From Lactococcus ileimucosae (GTDB taxonomy: Bacteria > Bacillota > Bacilli > Lactobacillales > Streptococcaceae): DNA of 64,000 nt. Shown piece by piece: positions 8,501 through 17,588 of this stretch; the first letter of the stretch is position 1; each line of letters begins with the position of its first letter. Below the pieces are notes generated by a model that ran no database searches, was not told the origin of the DNA, and saw only the letters and a program-made list of their open reading frames with translations. Location of the stretch: the NCBI RefSeq assembly GCF_943193185.1, contig NZ_CALPDE010000012.1, positions 1 through 64,000 of the forward strand, written 5' to 3'. The position numbers and the translations under genes are program-made.

Positions 8501-10056
8501 ACAAAATGTGGCAGGAAGGTTGGTTTTTCGCGACCTGAAGCTTCCAGCTCTTGTTTTCGGGTCTTCAAAAGCTGGTAAAAACTTGAGAGGATCATATCGC
8601 GAGATTTGGCATTGTGGACCAGCCCCCGTGTGTTGATGGCGGCCATCTTGAAGTGAGGCACAAAACGCCATTGCTTCCAATAACTTTCATAGTCGCTTTC
8701 AGGCACTAGGGTGATGAAATTCACATCACGGTAAGAATGAAAGAAAGCCATTTGTAAGAGCAGGTGCGACACGGTTCTTTTCAAGTCCTCATAATTCCCC
8801 ACAAGACCCAAGCTTTGTCTGTACAAGTCTAAGGGGATGGGCACTTCTTTTTGTTTGCTAAAGTGTGTCACTAAGCCCTTGACATGCTTGGCCCATTCAT
8901 CCTCATCACGTGGGCTATAATCCGAACTCACCTTAAGACGAGATGGACGGCTTCCTGTACCGAGAGACACCTGCAGGAAATCTTTGTTATTGACCATCCG
9001 CTCGTAGAGTCTGGCATCATACTGCTCAATCTTATCCAAGAGTTGAGTGGGGCTGGGTTGCTGGTAATGGAGGACTTGATTTTCCTTGCGGTGCTTGCGG
9101 GCGATTTCGCTCGTCGTCTTGGTCACATAGGACTGATAGTTTGCCTCGCGCTCAGCTGCTCTTGCCTTCTGCTCTTTCTTATCTGTCCGATACTGGGTGA
9201 CGGTAAAGACTGCGGTCATGGCAGCCGTAAGACCTGTAGCCACAAGCATGGCAGGGTTAGAGCCTGTCATCACCGAAACACCAGCCATCCCACCCAGAGT
9301 AATCAAGGGGGCCAAAATCGTTTTGACTAAACCATTTTTGATGCTTTCCTCCGGCGCATCCAGCTTTTGATAAGAAAACTTATCTTCTGGAACTTCAAGG
9401 TTCAAGCGTGGTGAACGGCGATACTCTGGAAAGTCTTGCGGTTTTTCCAGCTTTCTACGCACCTCTAGAAAATTTTGGACTTTAAAACTGACCTTATCTG
9501 TAAAGACCGTCACCTTCCACTGTGCAGGTCTGCGCTCAATCATCAGCTCAGGGGTAAGCAACTGATCCCCCACCTCCCACTTGAAACCTGTAGGGCTGGT
9601 AATTTTTTGATTTTTAAAATAGAGGAAATCCCCTTCCGGCTTAAGCAAGACCTGAGGGTTTTTAGAATCTCGATGATCGATGACGATGGTCGAGGCATCC
9701 TGTGTCTGAATCGCACAATTTCTGTGCGTATTACTGATGATAAAGTCCCCCTTGCCCAAGCGTAAAAAGTGGGTGTGCAGCTGTCTGGCATCCAAAACGA
9801 AAAATTCTCTCGCATCATCTTTAAGCTGAAATCTGCCATGCGCTGCACGCGAACCGCCAATCATCAGCGCCTCTCCCATGAGACCAACTGCTACCTCCTC
9901 ATAGTTGTCGTAGAGATGCGATGCGCTAAGGGTCAGCCGCTCAAGTCGCGTGTTAAGAACATAGACCGCATAAAGAAGTGCTTCCGGATATGCGCCTTCA
10001 TCCAAAAAATTCTGATTTTTCTGAGTCTGGGGAGGGATGTCAAATAAGTTTTTCAT
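5590..10056 (-). CDS. essC: T7SSb motor ATPase EssC
   Basis: 1488 residues, the expected size. N-terminal FHA-like region (about 1-200), two membrane helices around 240-290, then FtsK/SpoIIIE-type ATPase domains. The first has a full Walker A (GGTSGSGKS, residues 692-700) and Walker B (LILVSDEF, ending near 803). The second has Walker A SSPGFGKST near 1027-1035. The C-terminal third domain (about 1300-1488) has no clear Walker lysine (LLASNKKQTLF), as usual for EssC domain 3. EssC is the hexameric membrane motor that recognises WXG100 and LXG substrates; its C-terminal part varies between strains together with the toxin set. It follows essB after 4 bases. Confidence 0.97.
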   Translation of the reverse strand: MKNLFDIPPQTQKNQNFLDEGAYPEALLYAVYVLNTRLERLTLSASHLYDNYEEVAVGLMGEALMIGGSRAAHGRFQLKDDAREFFVLDARQLHTHFLRLGKGDFIISNTHRNCAIQTQDASTIVIDHRDSKNPQVLLKPEGDFLYFKNQKITSPTGFKWEVGDQLLTPELMIERRPAQWKVTVFTDKVSFKVQNFLEVRRKLEKPQDFPEYRRSPRLNLEVPEDKFSYQKLDAPEESIKNGLVKTILAPLITLGGMAGVSVMTGSNPAMLVATGLTAAMTAVFTVTQYRTDKKEQKARAAEREANYQSYVTKTTSEIARKHRKENQVLHYQQPSPTQLLDKIEQYDARLYERMVNNKDFLQVSLGTGSRPSRLKVSSDYSPRDEDEWAKHVKGLVTHFSKQKEVPIPLDLYRQSLGLVGNYEDLKRTVSHLLLQMAFFHSYRDVNFITLVPESDYESYWKQWRFVPHFKMAAINTRGLVHNAKSRDMILSSFYQLLKTRKQELEASGREKPTFLPHFVFTVFEDAYLAGHGLHAFLAEDMSDLGVTVIWSKEDKKLLPETVTALVEVKNQTAGILVQSNGKIMEQLFKPYPEVEDKEGYEILLRQLGALTHMEVEKNAIPERLSLLEQYMVERTEDLNISERWAQAQPNKSIQSMIGWKGAREPSYWDLHEQVHGPHAIVGGTSGSGKSEFLTTYLIGLAINFSPEDIGMLIIDWKGGGIANTLSDLPHFMGAITNLDGAGTARALASINAELKKRQALFNSYGVNNINGYMKLYRERHHPREGVLYPTEALPHLILVSDEFAELKENVPEFLTELTSVARIGRSLGVHLILATQKPDGVVNDQIDANSKSKVALKMSDENNSRALIKTVDAAHITTAGRGYLRVGESELYELFQSGYGGVAYTPDGTKEEIKDERIYAINELCQAELLYDPREEAVDQESKKEEPESQLSAVIKTIKTLFEASDYQKPQQPWLPNLPEKLATPRVKASNERKLKIPLGLLDIPSAQRQDVYNFDLEEHSHTVIFSSPGFGKSTTLQTLVMNLARQNTPEHLHFNLLDFGTNGLLPLKNLPHVADMVMLEEEEKLSKMLGRISSALATRKALFKTEGVANLKQYESKTGQHLPILVNILDAYDNLTQQDKRKDAIDELLMQVLREGQALGIYLVLTAGRYNGIRMNMMANIQTKLALFLNEDSDLGSIIGREKLEQVEVQGRGQVKLEEALSVQIYLPAQAENEAQLLEVLEHEIKTMDEGWTGERPERIPMVGEYVDFEQFETSDKGEFYLGLNKRDAQPVTFELFKGQPLTLLASNKKQTLFLGDFIAEQLADFEEDIIKIDFIGNLADVPSSLAIGKEEITKQSVDVREALGALTTSQKEEQRIVILNGLSQILAKLQVTAEVFIELLEGTNENTQYILLDLFNNIGSPMNLMTKAIKENLQHILFAGDMQSQALVDLSMEERKRKFALQEMFYLNDESLSMLVLPSKGGGEDE

Positions 10057-10060
10057 CTGC

Positions 10061-11185
10061 TTACTCCAATGCCTTGCTTAATTCTTGAATTTGCTTCTCG
10101 TAGTCTTCCAAGCGTTTTTGTTTTTCTGTACCCTTCATTTTCTTGTTAAGTTTTGTAGCCTCATAAAGGTCCGTATAGGCAAGGAGGGTCAACTGGTTAT
10201 CCCCGATATTTTTTGCCAAATCCAGAGACTTTTCAAAGGCACCACGTCCTTGGTAGATCCAGAAGTCCAGTGTATTGTCATCGGTACTTGGTGCAATCGT
10301 GTTCAAGACTGCTGTCTTTTGCGCTGTGGTCAAGTGGGCGAGGTTGACTGAGGCGGCAGCTAAAACAAATCTTGCCTCCTTCGATAAGTCCTTGGGCTCA
10401 TATTTTTCAAGAGCGCGAAGTGCTTGATCATAATGCTGGGTAATGAAGCTGGCTTGGGCACTTTGCACTGCTTCTGCCTTCGGCAAAGTCGTCGTTTTAT
10501 CTACATAAGTGATGAATGCAAGAACTAGGGTAGCAAGCAAGGCTAAAGAGCCACCATATTTGAAGAGGCCATAACGGACTTTGGAGACCTGAGTTAGACT
10601 TTGAGCTTCGGTGGCCTGCACCTTCTTGTATTGCGTTTGAAGGATGTTTTGAATGTCTTCAATGCGTTCACTGCGCGCAAGGGCGGTTGAAAACTTATCT
10701 TTCAGACTGTTTTCCGCTCCCAAAAAGGCTTCAAATGAAGTTTTGGGGTATAGCACCGCAAAAACCAAAGCCTTATACTGTGTGAGGAAAAGTTCTGCAT
10801 CATTTGCCATTGGCGCAAGACTGCTTTCAAATCCCCTGTGCACAAAGCTTAGATGCCCGTCTTTGAGGATGATATTTTCTGGATGCACAAAAGGTATCTG
10901 AAACTCCGCCTGCGCACCTGTGAGTTCGCTTAACTTTATAGCCAGAGCCAGACGACTTAATTCCCCTTGTGTATCCTTGATGAGGACGTTTAGGGTCTGT
11001 GTAGATGCCACGACTTGATAGTTTACACTGTAAGCAAAACGTTCATCCTGAGATTTCTCAAGTTGGACCTTCTGCTGGATGAAGTCTAAATCAATGTGAG
11101 TCACTTGCGCTCCGGTAAAATATATCCGCCAAGTGCTTTGGCTTGTGTCGAATTCTAATGTCGTTTGTCCATCAAAACATTTCAT
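10061..11185 (-). CDS. essB: T7SSb membrane component EssB
   Basis: 374 residues: an N-terminal cytoplasmic pseudokinase-like domain (about 1-210), one membrane helix (SLALLATLVLAFITYV, about 212-228) and an extracellular C-terminal domain with helical repeats ending in a Lys/Glu-rich coiled coil. This is the EssB/YukC layout. EssB is an essential structural subunit of the T7SSb channel and contacts EssC. The start overlaps esaB by 14 bases. Confidence 0.93.
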   Translation of the reverse strand: MKCFDGQTTLEFDTSQSTWRIYFTGAQVTHIDLDFIQQKVQLEKSQDERFAYSVNYQVVASTQTLNVLIKDTQGELSRLALAIKLSELTGAQAEFQIPFVHPENIILKDGHLSFVHRGFESSLAPMANDAELFLTQYKALVFAVLYPKTSFEAFLGAENSLKDKFSTALARSERIEDIQNILQTQYKKVQATEAQSLTQVSKVRYGLFKYGGSLALLATLVLAFITYVDKTTTLPKAEAVQSAQASFITQHYDQALRALEKYEPKDLSKEARFVLAAASVNLAHLTTAQKTAVLNTIAPSTDDNTLDFWIYQGRGAFEKSLDLAKNIGDNQLTLLAYTDLYEATKLNKKMKGTEKQKRLEDYEKQIQELSKALE

Positions 11186-11435
11186 AATTTTCTCCTGCTA
11201 TAATCTGGAAAATATCTCCATTGCTTATTTGTAATTCTTCCAAGGTTCGACCAGATGACAGATGAACGGGCTTTCCTTTGACCCTAAAGTGCCATTTTTT
11301 AGGCAAACCTTGCCCCCTTGAAGCAAATGTCTCTGTCAAAAGTTCTACTAGACGACGGGGCGTTATGTTTCCTGGCACCAGTACGTCCACCTGTTTGTGC
11401 ATCCATTCTAAGCTAATCGCGATGTGCTTGTTCAT
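11172..11435 (-). CDS. esaB: Ubiquitin-like T7SSb protein EsaB (YukD)
   Basis: 87 residues with ubiquitin-like fold features: ISLEWMHKQVDVLVPGNITP, then KGKPVHLSSGRTLEELQISNGD-type spacing, ending in a hydrophobic strand. It matches EsaB/YukD in size and position. The ATG at 11435 is preferred over upstream in-frame codons because the GGAG sequence lies just before it and the longer frame runs back into essA. It overlaps the essA stop by 4 bases. EsaB is a cytoplasmic accessory factor needed for T7SSb activity. Confidence 0.9.
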   Translation of the reverse strand: MNKHIAISLEWMHKQVDVLVPGNITPRRLVELLTETFASRGQGLPKKWHFRVKGKPVHLSSGRTLEELQISNGDIFQIIAGENYEMF

Positions 11436-11887
11436 ATCTGTTTCTTTCTCCTCAAGCCCTTGGCCACAAAGTAGGTCAGGACCAGCAGTGGCAAGGCCGC
11501 AAGTAAAAGCAGCCAAAACGCTTGATCTTCAGAAGAAGTCCCTTGTTCTTTCGAAGCAATTTGACTGCCTGTGTAATCTTTAAAAAGTCCGCTTTTGAGG
11601 GCTTTAAAATCCCTAGTGTAAAGCGGGGCGGTATGGGTCTTTGTGAAATCTATCCTTTTATGGCTTTGACTGACCGTTTCAGACTGCTTTTTCTGATCCT
11701 CGACCCTTTTATTCAAGGTCTCAGAGAAAATCCGCCCCCGAATCTCAAAACGGCTGGTCCCTGTTCCTGTAGACTTCTGATTTGTAAGTACAGAAGTATC
11801 CAAGACCAGACGACCATCAGCCTGTGCAGAAACTGGGTGACTCAGAAGCAAGAAAAGCAATATTAAAACTATTCTGTTGTATTTCAT
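11432..11887 (-). CDS. essA: T7SSb membrane protein EssA
   Basis: 151 residues: signal-like hydrophobic start (NRIVLILLFLLLSHPVSA), an extracytoplasmic middle part rich in Thr/Lys/Ser, a C-terminal membrane helix (WLLLLAALPLLVLTYFVA) and a short basic tail. This is the EssA layout. Start ATG 11887 has AGGA a few bases upstream; longer in-frame extensions have no signal-like start. In S. aureus-type loci esaA sits between esxA and essA. Here essA directly follows esxA. Confidence 0.85.
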   Translation of the reverse strand: MKYNRIVLILLFLLLSHPVSAQADGRLVLDTSVLTNQKSTGTGTSRFEIRGRIFSETLNKRVEDQKKQSETVSQSHKRIDFTKTHTAPLYTRDFKALKSGLFKDYTGSQIASKEQGTSSEDQAFWLLLLAALPLLVLTYFVAKGLRRKKQI

Positions 11888-11905
11888 CTTTAGTCCTATC
11901 AATAT

Positions 11906-11929
11906 AAAAAGGCGCCACAAGGTGCCCTT
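11906..11929 (-). terminator. Attenuator-like hairpin between esxA and essA
   Basis: On the transcribed strand AAGGGCACC, a TTGT loop and GGCGCCTTT form a 9-bp stem with one A:C mismatch and one G:T pair, followed by further T. It would let part of the transcripts end after esxA, giving more EsxA than channel subunits. Confidence 0.6.
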
Positions 11930-11939
11930 AAGAAAATGC

Positions 11940-12230
11940 TTAGAAGCCAAAGCTTTGCGCATCTTGCGCATCACGCTCAGCAACAGTATCTGCGTATTTA
12001 TTGAGCTGTTGGTTGATATTTTCAAGCAACTCTTCAAATTTTTGAACGTTTTGATAAAGCTGATTGTACTGTTCCAAATAAGACTGAAAGGCTTGCCCTT
12101 TCCATTGTTGGGCAATGATGTCGTTCATGCGATTCACCTCTTGAATGGCCGCTTCAATCGCATCTTTAGAGCGAATATAAACTTGCGCTTCTTGTTTGAG
12201 TTCTTCAGGCGTTACGGAAATTTGTCCCAT
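11940..12230 (-). CDS. esxA: WXG100 protein EsxA
   Basis: 96 residues, helix-turn-helix WXG100 protein. The Trp-x-Gly motif (QQWKGQAF) is in the middle, and the tail ends with a short post-helix segment (ERDAQDAQSFGF). The ATG at 12230 has a strong GGAGG; upstream in-frame codons lack one. EsxA is both a secreted substrate and a core requirement of the T7SS. It is the first gene of the operon, with a consensus promoter about 100 bases upstream and a hairpin after it. Confidence 0.95.
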   Translation of the reverse strand: MGQISVTPEELKQEAQVYIRSKDAIEAAIQEVNRMNDIIAQQWKGQAFQSYLEQYNQLYQNVQKFEELLENINQQLNKYADTVAERDAQDAQSFGF

Positions 12231-12332
12231 AATAAAGCCTCCTTCAAATAATAATAGTTCACCTTTTGGGCGATAGAGTGTGTGAGAGGTTTGCCTCCAA
12301 GAGAAATGTAGGCGCTTTCTCACCCAAGGGAT

Positions 12333-12361
12333 AGTTTAACACAACAAATTACGCTTGTCAA
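12333..12361 (-). promoter_or_regulatory. Promoter of the T7SS operon
   Basis: Minus strand: TTGACA (12356-12361), 17-base spacer, TAAACT (12333-12338). The leader to esxA is about 95 nt. Confidence 0.7.
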
Positions 12362-12595
12362 CAATTTATTACTTTTCGGTTAAAATATTATTGCGTTTAG
12401 TTCGCGAAAAGATTTCGAACATTTCTCTGCTCGTAAGGGAGAGACCTTGTTCTCAACAAAAATATTTCAGCAAAAAAAAAAAAAACATCCTTAAACCGTA
12501 TAATTTAAGGACCGGACCATTTTTTATCTGCATCATATGTTAAAGTTGAGCGTACTTGGTCAGCCCAAGAGGTCGAAAATTAAAACATCAAATTA
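12362..12595. other. Intergenic region between T7SS and tetR genes
   Basis: No gene seen. It holds a dyad GTTCG...CGAAC around 12401-12421, a run of 14 A at 12472-12485 and an AT-rich dyad near 12490-12510. It may hold upstream control sites for the T7SS promoter; nothing is proven. Confidence 0.4.
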
Positions 12596-12624
12596 TAGAC
12601 ACGACGTCCACTTTGTGCTATAAT
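12596..12624 (+). promoter_or_regulatory. Promoter of the tetR-yhgE pair
   Basis: TAGACA (12596-12601), 17-base spacer, TATAAT (12619-12624). It lies about 95 bases before the tetR start. Confidence 0.75.
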
Positions 12625-12717
12625 TGCATACCGTAAGCACAAGAGGACTTGTAATGAATGCCTTTAACGATTATAGACACCATGTTCTTTTTATATTTTG
12701 ACAATAGAGGAGGAGTT

Positions 12718-13248
12718 ATGGAGAATAGAAAAGAACGTACAAAAGCACGGCTTCGTGATGCAATAACACAACTTTTGCAAGAAAAACCCTTTGACCACAT
12801 CACAACAACTGAACTTGTGAAGGTAGCTAAGGTTAGTCGCAGTGGCTTTTATGCCCATTATCAAGACAAGTACGATATGATTGATCAATACCAAAAAACT
12901 TTGTTTAATACAATCGAATATGTTTTCGAAAAAAACAATGGTGATCTTTATAAAACAATGCTAGAAACTTATGAGTTCCTTGATAACAATGAAATTTATG
13001 CTGCTTTATTTTCAGAAAATGGCAGCAAAGAAATCCATCAGTTCATGCAAGCCCAGCTAAAAAACATTTTGGCACGTTCCATCTTGCCTCACAACCCTAA
13101 GCGAGAGAAACTGGACAAACTGGAAAGTATCTATATGACAAGCTACTATGCCAATGCTATTTTCGGTTTAACTCAAGCTTGGATTCGTCGCAAACGGAAA
13201 GAAACACCCGAACAAATTTCCGCACTGTTGATGGCTTTGATCGGCTGA
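12718..13248 (+). CDS. TetR-family transcriptional regulator
   Basis: 176 residues. The N-terminal helix-turn-helix reads ARLRDAITQLLQEKPFDHIT, then TTELVKVAKVSRSGFYAHY, the TetR DNA-binding pattern. The C-terminal region (about 70-176) is all-alpha, of the type seen in TetR regulators next to YhgE/Pip genes. ATG 12718 is chosen because AGAGGAGG lies directly before it; the longer frame adds 20 residues without an RBS. It precedes the yhgE/pip-like gene by 46 bases and probably controls it. Confidence 0.88.
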   Translation: MENRKERTKARLRDAITQLLQEKPFDHITTTELVKVAKVSRSGFYAHYQDKYDMIDQYQKTLFNTIEYVFEKNNGDLYKTMLETYEFLDNNEIYAALFSENGSKEIHQFMQAQLKNILARSILPHNPKREKLDKLESIYMTSYYANAIFGLTQAWIRRKRKETPEQISALLMALIG

Positions 13249-13294
13249 TGACAAAAATTAAAACTGCCAGAGATTTACTAAAAGAGGAGAGTAT

Positions 13295-15991
13295 GTGAAA
13301 CATATAAAAAATACAGGGAAACTATTTATTCTAGATTGGAAGCGCATCTTTAAAAATCCAATAGCAATTTTTTTAGTTCTTGCTTTGATGTTTATTCCAT
13401 CTCTATACGCTTGGTTTAATATTAAAGCCCTTTGGGATCCTTATGCAAATACTTCACAGCTTCCAATCGCGGTTTATAGTGATGACCGAACAGAAAAGTT
13501 TCAGGACAAGTCGATAAATATTGGTGATGAAGTCCTGAAAAACCTAAAAAAGAATAAGCAGCTCGGCTGGAAATTCGTCCACTCTAAACAAGAGTTAGAT
13601 AAAGGGGTCAAGTCTGGTAAATACTACGCGGGTATCTATTTGCCAGAGGACTTTTCAAAAAATCTACTCAGCTTTACCACTGGAGATATCCAGAAACCTA
13701 AAATTGTTTATTCTATCAATGAAAAAATAAATGCTATTGCCCCGAAAATTACTTCGAAAGGTGCGACTTCTTTACAAAGTCAGATTTCCGAAGAATTTGT
13801 TAAGACGGCAAGCAGCACGCTGCTCAAAACCTTCAATGATATCGGCTATGACATTGATAAAAACATGGTCAGCATCCAAAAAATAAAGAATATCATTTTA
13901 TCCACTAATGATAATTTAGATACAATTGACCAATATACACAGCAAGTGGTTGATTTGCACGATAAGATGCCTGATTTGAAAGCTAAACTGGACAAGGCAA
14001 ATGAATTTATTGACTACTTGCCTGAAGTTGATGCGCTTGGTCAAAAAGTTGTGCAACTGGATGACAGTATGCCCATGATTAAAAACCAGCTTTCCATCAT
14101 CATGACACTGCAGGCAAAGATACCTGAAATTCAAAATGCCGGTAAACAGCTTGCAATGATTGACAATGACTTTGCCTCTGTTGAACAAACAATGAATGAA
14201 GGAATTCAAGAGGCTAAACAAGGCTTAACCATCATCCAGCAAGTCCAAACTGCCTTGCCAGATATTCGCAAACTCGGCGATCAAGCCAATGAGCTGGCTT
14301 CTACTACTTTGGACGGTGCAACGCAGCTTCAAAATGCTTTGCCGAGCATTACAAACAGTCTTAATATAACTTTGAAAGCTCTGCAAAATTTTGCCCATTC
14401 TACGTCTGCATATGTTAAAGCAATAAGAGCAGCTTTGAACAATAATCATCTCAGCCCCGAGGAAAAAATAGCTGCTATTCAAAATTTCCAAGATAATATT
14501 AAACAACAAGAAAATATCGTTAAAAACCTCATCACCTTTCTAGAAAATACACAGGCAAGCACTGGAAATCATAATTTCGATAGTGCAATTCAAAAACTCA
14601 AGCTGTATTCTGAGGCGCTGATAAAACTTGATGGTAGATTAGAAACTTTAAAGACAGCTATTGCAAATGGCGAAGCAATAGATATTGACCAAGCTCTGAG
14701 CGAAGTTGAAACGCTGGCCAATAACCTTTCTGCTCTTATTGACAACATTGATGTTGATGCAGTAAGTGCGTCACTTAATAAAATTCTTACGCAACTCATC
14801 GCAACCATCAAAAATGCCCAAGGCCTCTTAACAAAGGCCCAAGCTATCGATTTTGAATCCTTACTCAACTCTACAAGTAAGACTGTTTCGAACGCCATAG
14901 CTTTACTTGAAAAGTATCAAAAAGAGTTGCCTGCGATCAAACAAGAAGTTCACGATGCTAACCTCATGCTCAACGGCAACATGAACACAATCATCAGTGC
15001 TATCAACAAAGGTGCCTCACTTTATCAAAATGAACTGCCTCTTGTCGAGCAAAAATTGGATAAGGCCGCTGATTTTGTTAAAAATGATTACCCAGCTATT
15101 CGCAAGGAACTCACCGAAACCTTGGGAACAATCAATGAAAAAATGCCTGATCTTGAAAAAGCTTTGGATCAAGCAAATGACCTTATCATCAACGACTGGC
15201 CAAGTATCAAAACCGGAATCCGTAAAGCCGCTGATGCTATCCATAAAGGAGAAAAAGAAGTCGATCTTGGCGAAATTGTAAAACTTTTGAAATTAGATGC
15301 GACTAAAGAAAGCGACTTCCTTGCACAACCTGTTGAGGTTCAGGAAAATGCGATATATCCGATTGCAAACAATGGTTCAGCAAGTACACCTTTCTACACT
15401 GCGCTGTGTCTCTGGGTGGGAGCTGTTCTCTTCTCTAGTGTCGCTGTAACAGAGTTTTACTTAAAGGGAAACGATAAAAAACTTTACTCCAAGCGTGAAC
15501 AGTTTGCAGCTCGAATGTTAACTTTTATCGTGATGGGAATTGGCCAAGCGCTGATTGTTACCTTAGGGAACTATTTTGGTCTTGGTGTAGATGTTCATAA
15601 TCCTGTTTATAGCGTCTTATTTGCCTTACTGATTGCTCTCTCCTTTATGATCATGGTCTATGTGCTGGTGGCACTGTTCGGCAATATAGGTAAGGGAATT
15701 GCCATTATCATCTTGGTTCTTTCCATATCTGGCGGGGGAGGAAATTACCCTATCCAAGTCTCTGGTAAATTCTTCCAAGCCATTAACCCTTATCTGCCAT
15801 TTACTCATGCGGTTAACTTATTACGCGAATCAGCTGGCGGGATTTATTGGCCAAATGCTTGGCTTGACATTGTTATCCTCGTTGCTGTTGGCATTGGTTT
15901 CTTAGTGGCAGGGCTTGTGTTCTTCCCTCATCTAGAAAAAACATCAAAGAAAATCTCGGAGATGGCACAAAAGAGTCATATCTTCCACTAA
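13295..15991 (+). CDS. YhgE/Pip family membrane protein
   Basis: 898 residues. One N-terminal membrane helix ([18 protein letters not shown], about 25-43) and the conserved YhgE start ([10 protein letters not shown]). A very long extracytoplasmic coiled-coil region (about 45-700) has repeated [14 protein letters not shown] / [14 protein letters not shown]-type segments. Five or six membrane helices follow from about 705 to 880. In Lactococcus, Pip is a cell-surface phage receptor; the family is distantly related to EsaA/YueB. Start is GTG at 13295 with GAGGAG upstream (the nearby ATG is out of frame). The gene is next to, but divergent from, a T7SS operon that lacks esaA. The TetR partner argues for an ordinary YhgE, so I do not call it EsaA. 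Confidence 0.85.
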   Translation: MKHIKNTGKLFILDWKRIFKNPIAIFLVLALMFIPSLYAWFNIKALWDPYANTSQLPIAVYSDDRTEKFQDKSINIGDEVLKNLKKNKQLGWKFVHSKQELDKGVKSGKYYAGIYLPEDFSKNLLSFTTGDIQKPKIVYSINEKINAIAPKITSKGATSLQSQISEEFVKTASSTLLKTFNDIGYDIDKNMVSIQKIKNIILSTNDNLDTIDQYTQQVVDLHDKMPDLKAKLDKANEFIDYLPEVDALGQKVVQLDDSMPMIKNQLSIIMTLQAKIPEIQNAGKQLAMIDNDFASVEQTMNEGIQEAKQGLTIIQQVQTALPDIRKLGDQANELASTTLDGATQLQNALPSITNSLNITLKALQNFAHSTSAYVKAIRAALNNNHLSPEEKIAAIQNFQDNIKQQENIVKNLITFLENTQASTGNHNFDSAIQKLKLYSEALIKLDGRLETLKTAIANGEAIDIDQALSEVETLANNLSALIDNIDVDAVSASLNKILTQLIATIKNAQGLLTKAQAIDFESLLNSTSKTVSNAIALLEKYQKELPAIKQEVHDANLMLNGNMNTIISAINKGASLYQNELPLVEQKLDKAADFVKNDYPAIRKELTETLGTINEKMPDLEKALDQANDLIINDWPSIKTGIRKAADAIHKGEKEVDLGEIVKLLKLDATKESDFLAQPVEVQENAIYPIANNGSASTPFYTALCLWVGAVLFSSVAVTEFYLKGNDKKLYSKREQFAARMLTFIVMGIGQALIVTLGNYFGLGVDVHNPVYSVLFALLIALSFMIMVYVLVALFGNIGKGIAIIILVLSISGGGGNYPIQVSGKFFQAINPYLPFTHAVNLLRESAGGIYWPNAWLDIVILVAVGIGFLVAGLVFFPHLEKTSKKISEMAQKSHIFH

Positions 15992-15992
15992 T

Positions 15993-16016
15993 AAAAAGCC
16001 TCAGTCGAGGCTTTTT
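15993..16016. terminator. Bidirectional terminator
   Basis: AAAAAGCCTC, loop AGTC, GAGGCTTTTT: a perfect 10-bp stem with A and T tracts on both sides, between convergent genes. Confidence 0.9.
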
Positions 16017-16030
16017 ATCTGCTTGGATTT

Positions 16031-16741
16031 TCATGGAATTAGTTGCTCGATGGTGGCTAATAATTCTTCATGAGAAGCAATCACAAAAGCTGTTGAAAAC
16101 TCTCCGAAAGCAGAGACATCCTCCTGTTTATGATTAATCCAAATCGTCCTCCAACCACTCTGCAGCCCTCCAAGAATATCGGTCTGACAGTTGTCACCAA
16201 CATAGAGTAAATCATCAGCAGTTAATCCAAGTCTTGCTGCCATCAAATCAAAAATTTCTTTATCCGGTTTAGCAAAGCCTGTTTCTTGTGAAACAAGGAT
16301 GTGATTTTCTTCTATATATTCTCTCAGCTTTAAATACTCAATCTTTTTCCACTGATGTTGCGTAGGACCATTGGTTAAAAGACCTATCTTAATGTTGTGT
16401 GCTCTTAGATAATCAAAGGTCTCTTTTATCCCCGCCAACATCTCTATCTTTTCTTGCTCCTTTAAATAACAGCGCTGAAAATCAGCTGCTTGTTCATCCG
16501 TAACCGCCTCATAAGCACACTGTTCCATCGTTTTTTTAAAGCGTATTTTTTGAAAGGTTAAGGTATCACATTCTTCTCTTAGCACGCGCTCAAATTCTTT
16601 ATCTGAAACTCTGCGAAACAAATGATAAGTTTCTGCGACATCCCCTGCATAAAGAGGACAAATTGCCTTTAATGCTCTTTCAAAAGGAAGCTGCGGGTAA
16701 AAAATCGTATCATCCATATCAAAAACAACTGCTTTAACCAT
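16031..16741 (-). CDS. HAD-superfamily hydrolase (YjjG/PynA-like)
   Basis: 236 residues. Motif I VFDMDDTIFYP (catalytic Asp pair), motif II LLTNGP (Thr), motif III Lys plus DLLYVGDNCQTDILGG (motif IV acidic residues). The helical cap between about 15 and 90 marks subclass I, as in nucleotide phosphatases of the YjjG type. Substrate is not determined by sequence. Start ATG 16741 has AGAGG 7 bases upstream; an in-frame TTG two codons earlier is less likely. Confidence 0.85.
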   Translation of the reverse strand: MVKAVVFDMDDTIFYPQLPFERALKAICPLYAGDVAETYHLFRRVSDKEFERVLREECDTLTFQKIRFKKTMEQCAYEAVTDEQAADFQRCYLKEQEKIEMLAGIKETFDYLRAHNIKIGLLTNGPTQHQWKKIEYLKLREYIEENHILVSQETGFAKPDKEIFDLMAARLGLTADDLLYVGDNCQTDILGGLQSGWRTIWINHKQEDVSAFGEFSTAFVIASHEELLATIEQLIP

Positions 16742-16830
16742 GTTCAAACCTCTTCTAATTCTCCTTCTCTAAAAAAATAAGCAGAGGCTAATTTAGAAGT
16801 ATATTCTCTTCTAGCTCTGCTTGTCTTTCA

Positions 16831-17583
16831 TTAATCACCACCAGTAATCTGTGAGTGGTTATAAATCGCTGTACCGTTTTTAAGTTCTTCCAAAGTTGCG
16901 ATTTTCTCACCTTTAGAATAATAACCATCCATAACTCCAAGTCCTTGAAGAACCGTTTGTTTATAAGCTATTTCAGCATTCATTTCATTTGTTTCCAAAA
17001 TCGCTAATGCTGAATGGATAGCATGAAGTCCCGAAACACCTGTCTGTGCAATCAATAGACCGTGTGAGTTCAACATAAAGAGCTGGGGCAGGGCTTGATT
17101 TTGCTCGATATGCTTTCTGGCAGTTTCGGCAAGTTCAACAGAGGTCGCTGGGGCAAAGTCCAAAATAGGAATTGCTTTGACTTTCTGAGTCCCTTCTGTC
17201 AAGTTTGGAATCGGAAGATTGGCGGTTGCCCAAAATAAAGTATTGGGGGCATGACTATGTAGCACTGCTTTAACCGCAGGATTAGCATGATAGATGGCTT
17301 GGTGCATATTAATCTCACGCGTCAAGGTCCCCACACCGTCAACTATCGTTTGCGAATCAAAGTCAACCACTAAGATTTGAGCGGCTGGGAGTGCTCCCAA
17401 AAAGCTCTCACTCATCAGAGAAGGCGTCATAATAATATATCTCTTGCCTTCTTCATCCTCAGTCAAAAACGAGAAATTACCGCCCGCAGCATTCGTTAAG
17501 CCACGTTCCGTAATGATTCTCACCAGTTTTGACATTTCTTCCCTTTCAGTTTGAAAGAGCATCTTTCCTTCACTTGTATACAT
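16831..17583 (-). CDS. Class II aldolase/adducin-family sugar-phosphate aldolase
   Basis: 250 residues. Class II aldolase motifs: TNAAGGNFSFLTEDE near the N-terminus, and the metal-binding HxH in VLHSHAPNTLFW with a later His (MLNSHGLL). It resembles rhamnulose- or fuculose-1-phosphate aldolases. It is the last gene of the PTS operon, 5 bases after a small membrane protein, and has a clear AGAGGAG before ATG 17583. In context it should cleave the phosphorylated sugar delivered by the galactitol-type PTS. The exact substrate is not deducible. Confidence 0.85.
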   Translation of the reverse strand: MYTSEGKMLFQTEREEMSKLVRIITERGLTNAAGGNFSFLTEDEEGKRYIIMTPSLMSESFLGALPAAQILVVDFDSQTIVDGVGTLTREINMHQAIYHANPAVKAVLHSHAPNTLFWATANLPIPNLTEGTQKVKAIPILDFAPATSVELAETARKHIEQNQALPQLFMLNSHGLLIAQTGVSGLHAIHSALAILETNEMNAEIAYKQTVLQGLGVMDGYYSKGEKIATLEELKNGTAIYNHSQITGGD

Positions 17584-17588
17584 TGTCG

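Noticed and set aside
6207-8538. Long reading frames opposite or shifted within essC
   Set aside because: They follow the codon pattern of essC in other frames, lack ribosome sites and resemble no protein; shadows.
13295-15991. The YhgE/Pip protein as the missing EsaA
   Set aside because: Its direction, TetR partner and conserved YhgE/Pip start fit an ordinary Pip-type protein; EsaA genes lie inside the esx operon. Left only as a possibility.
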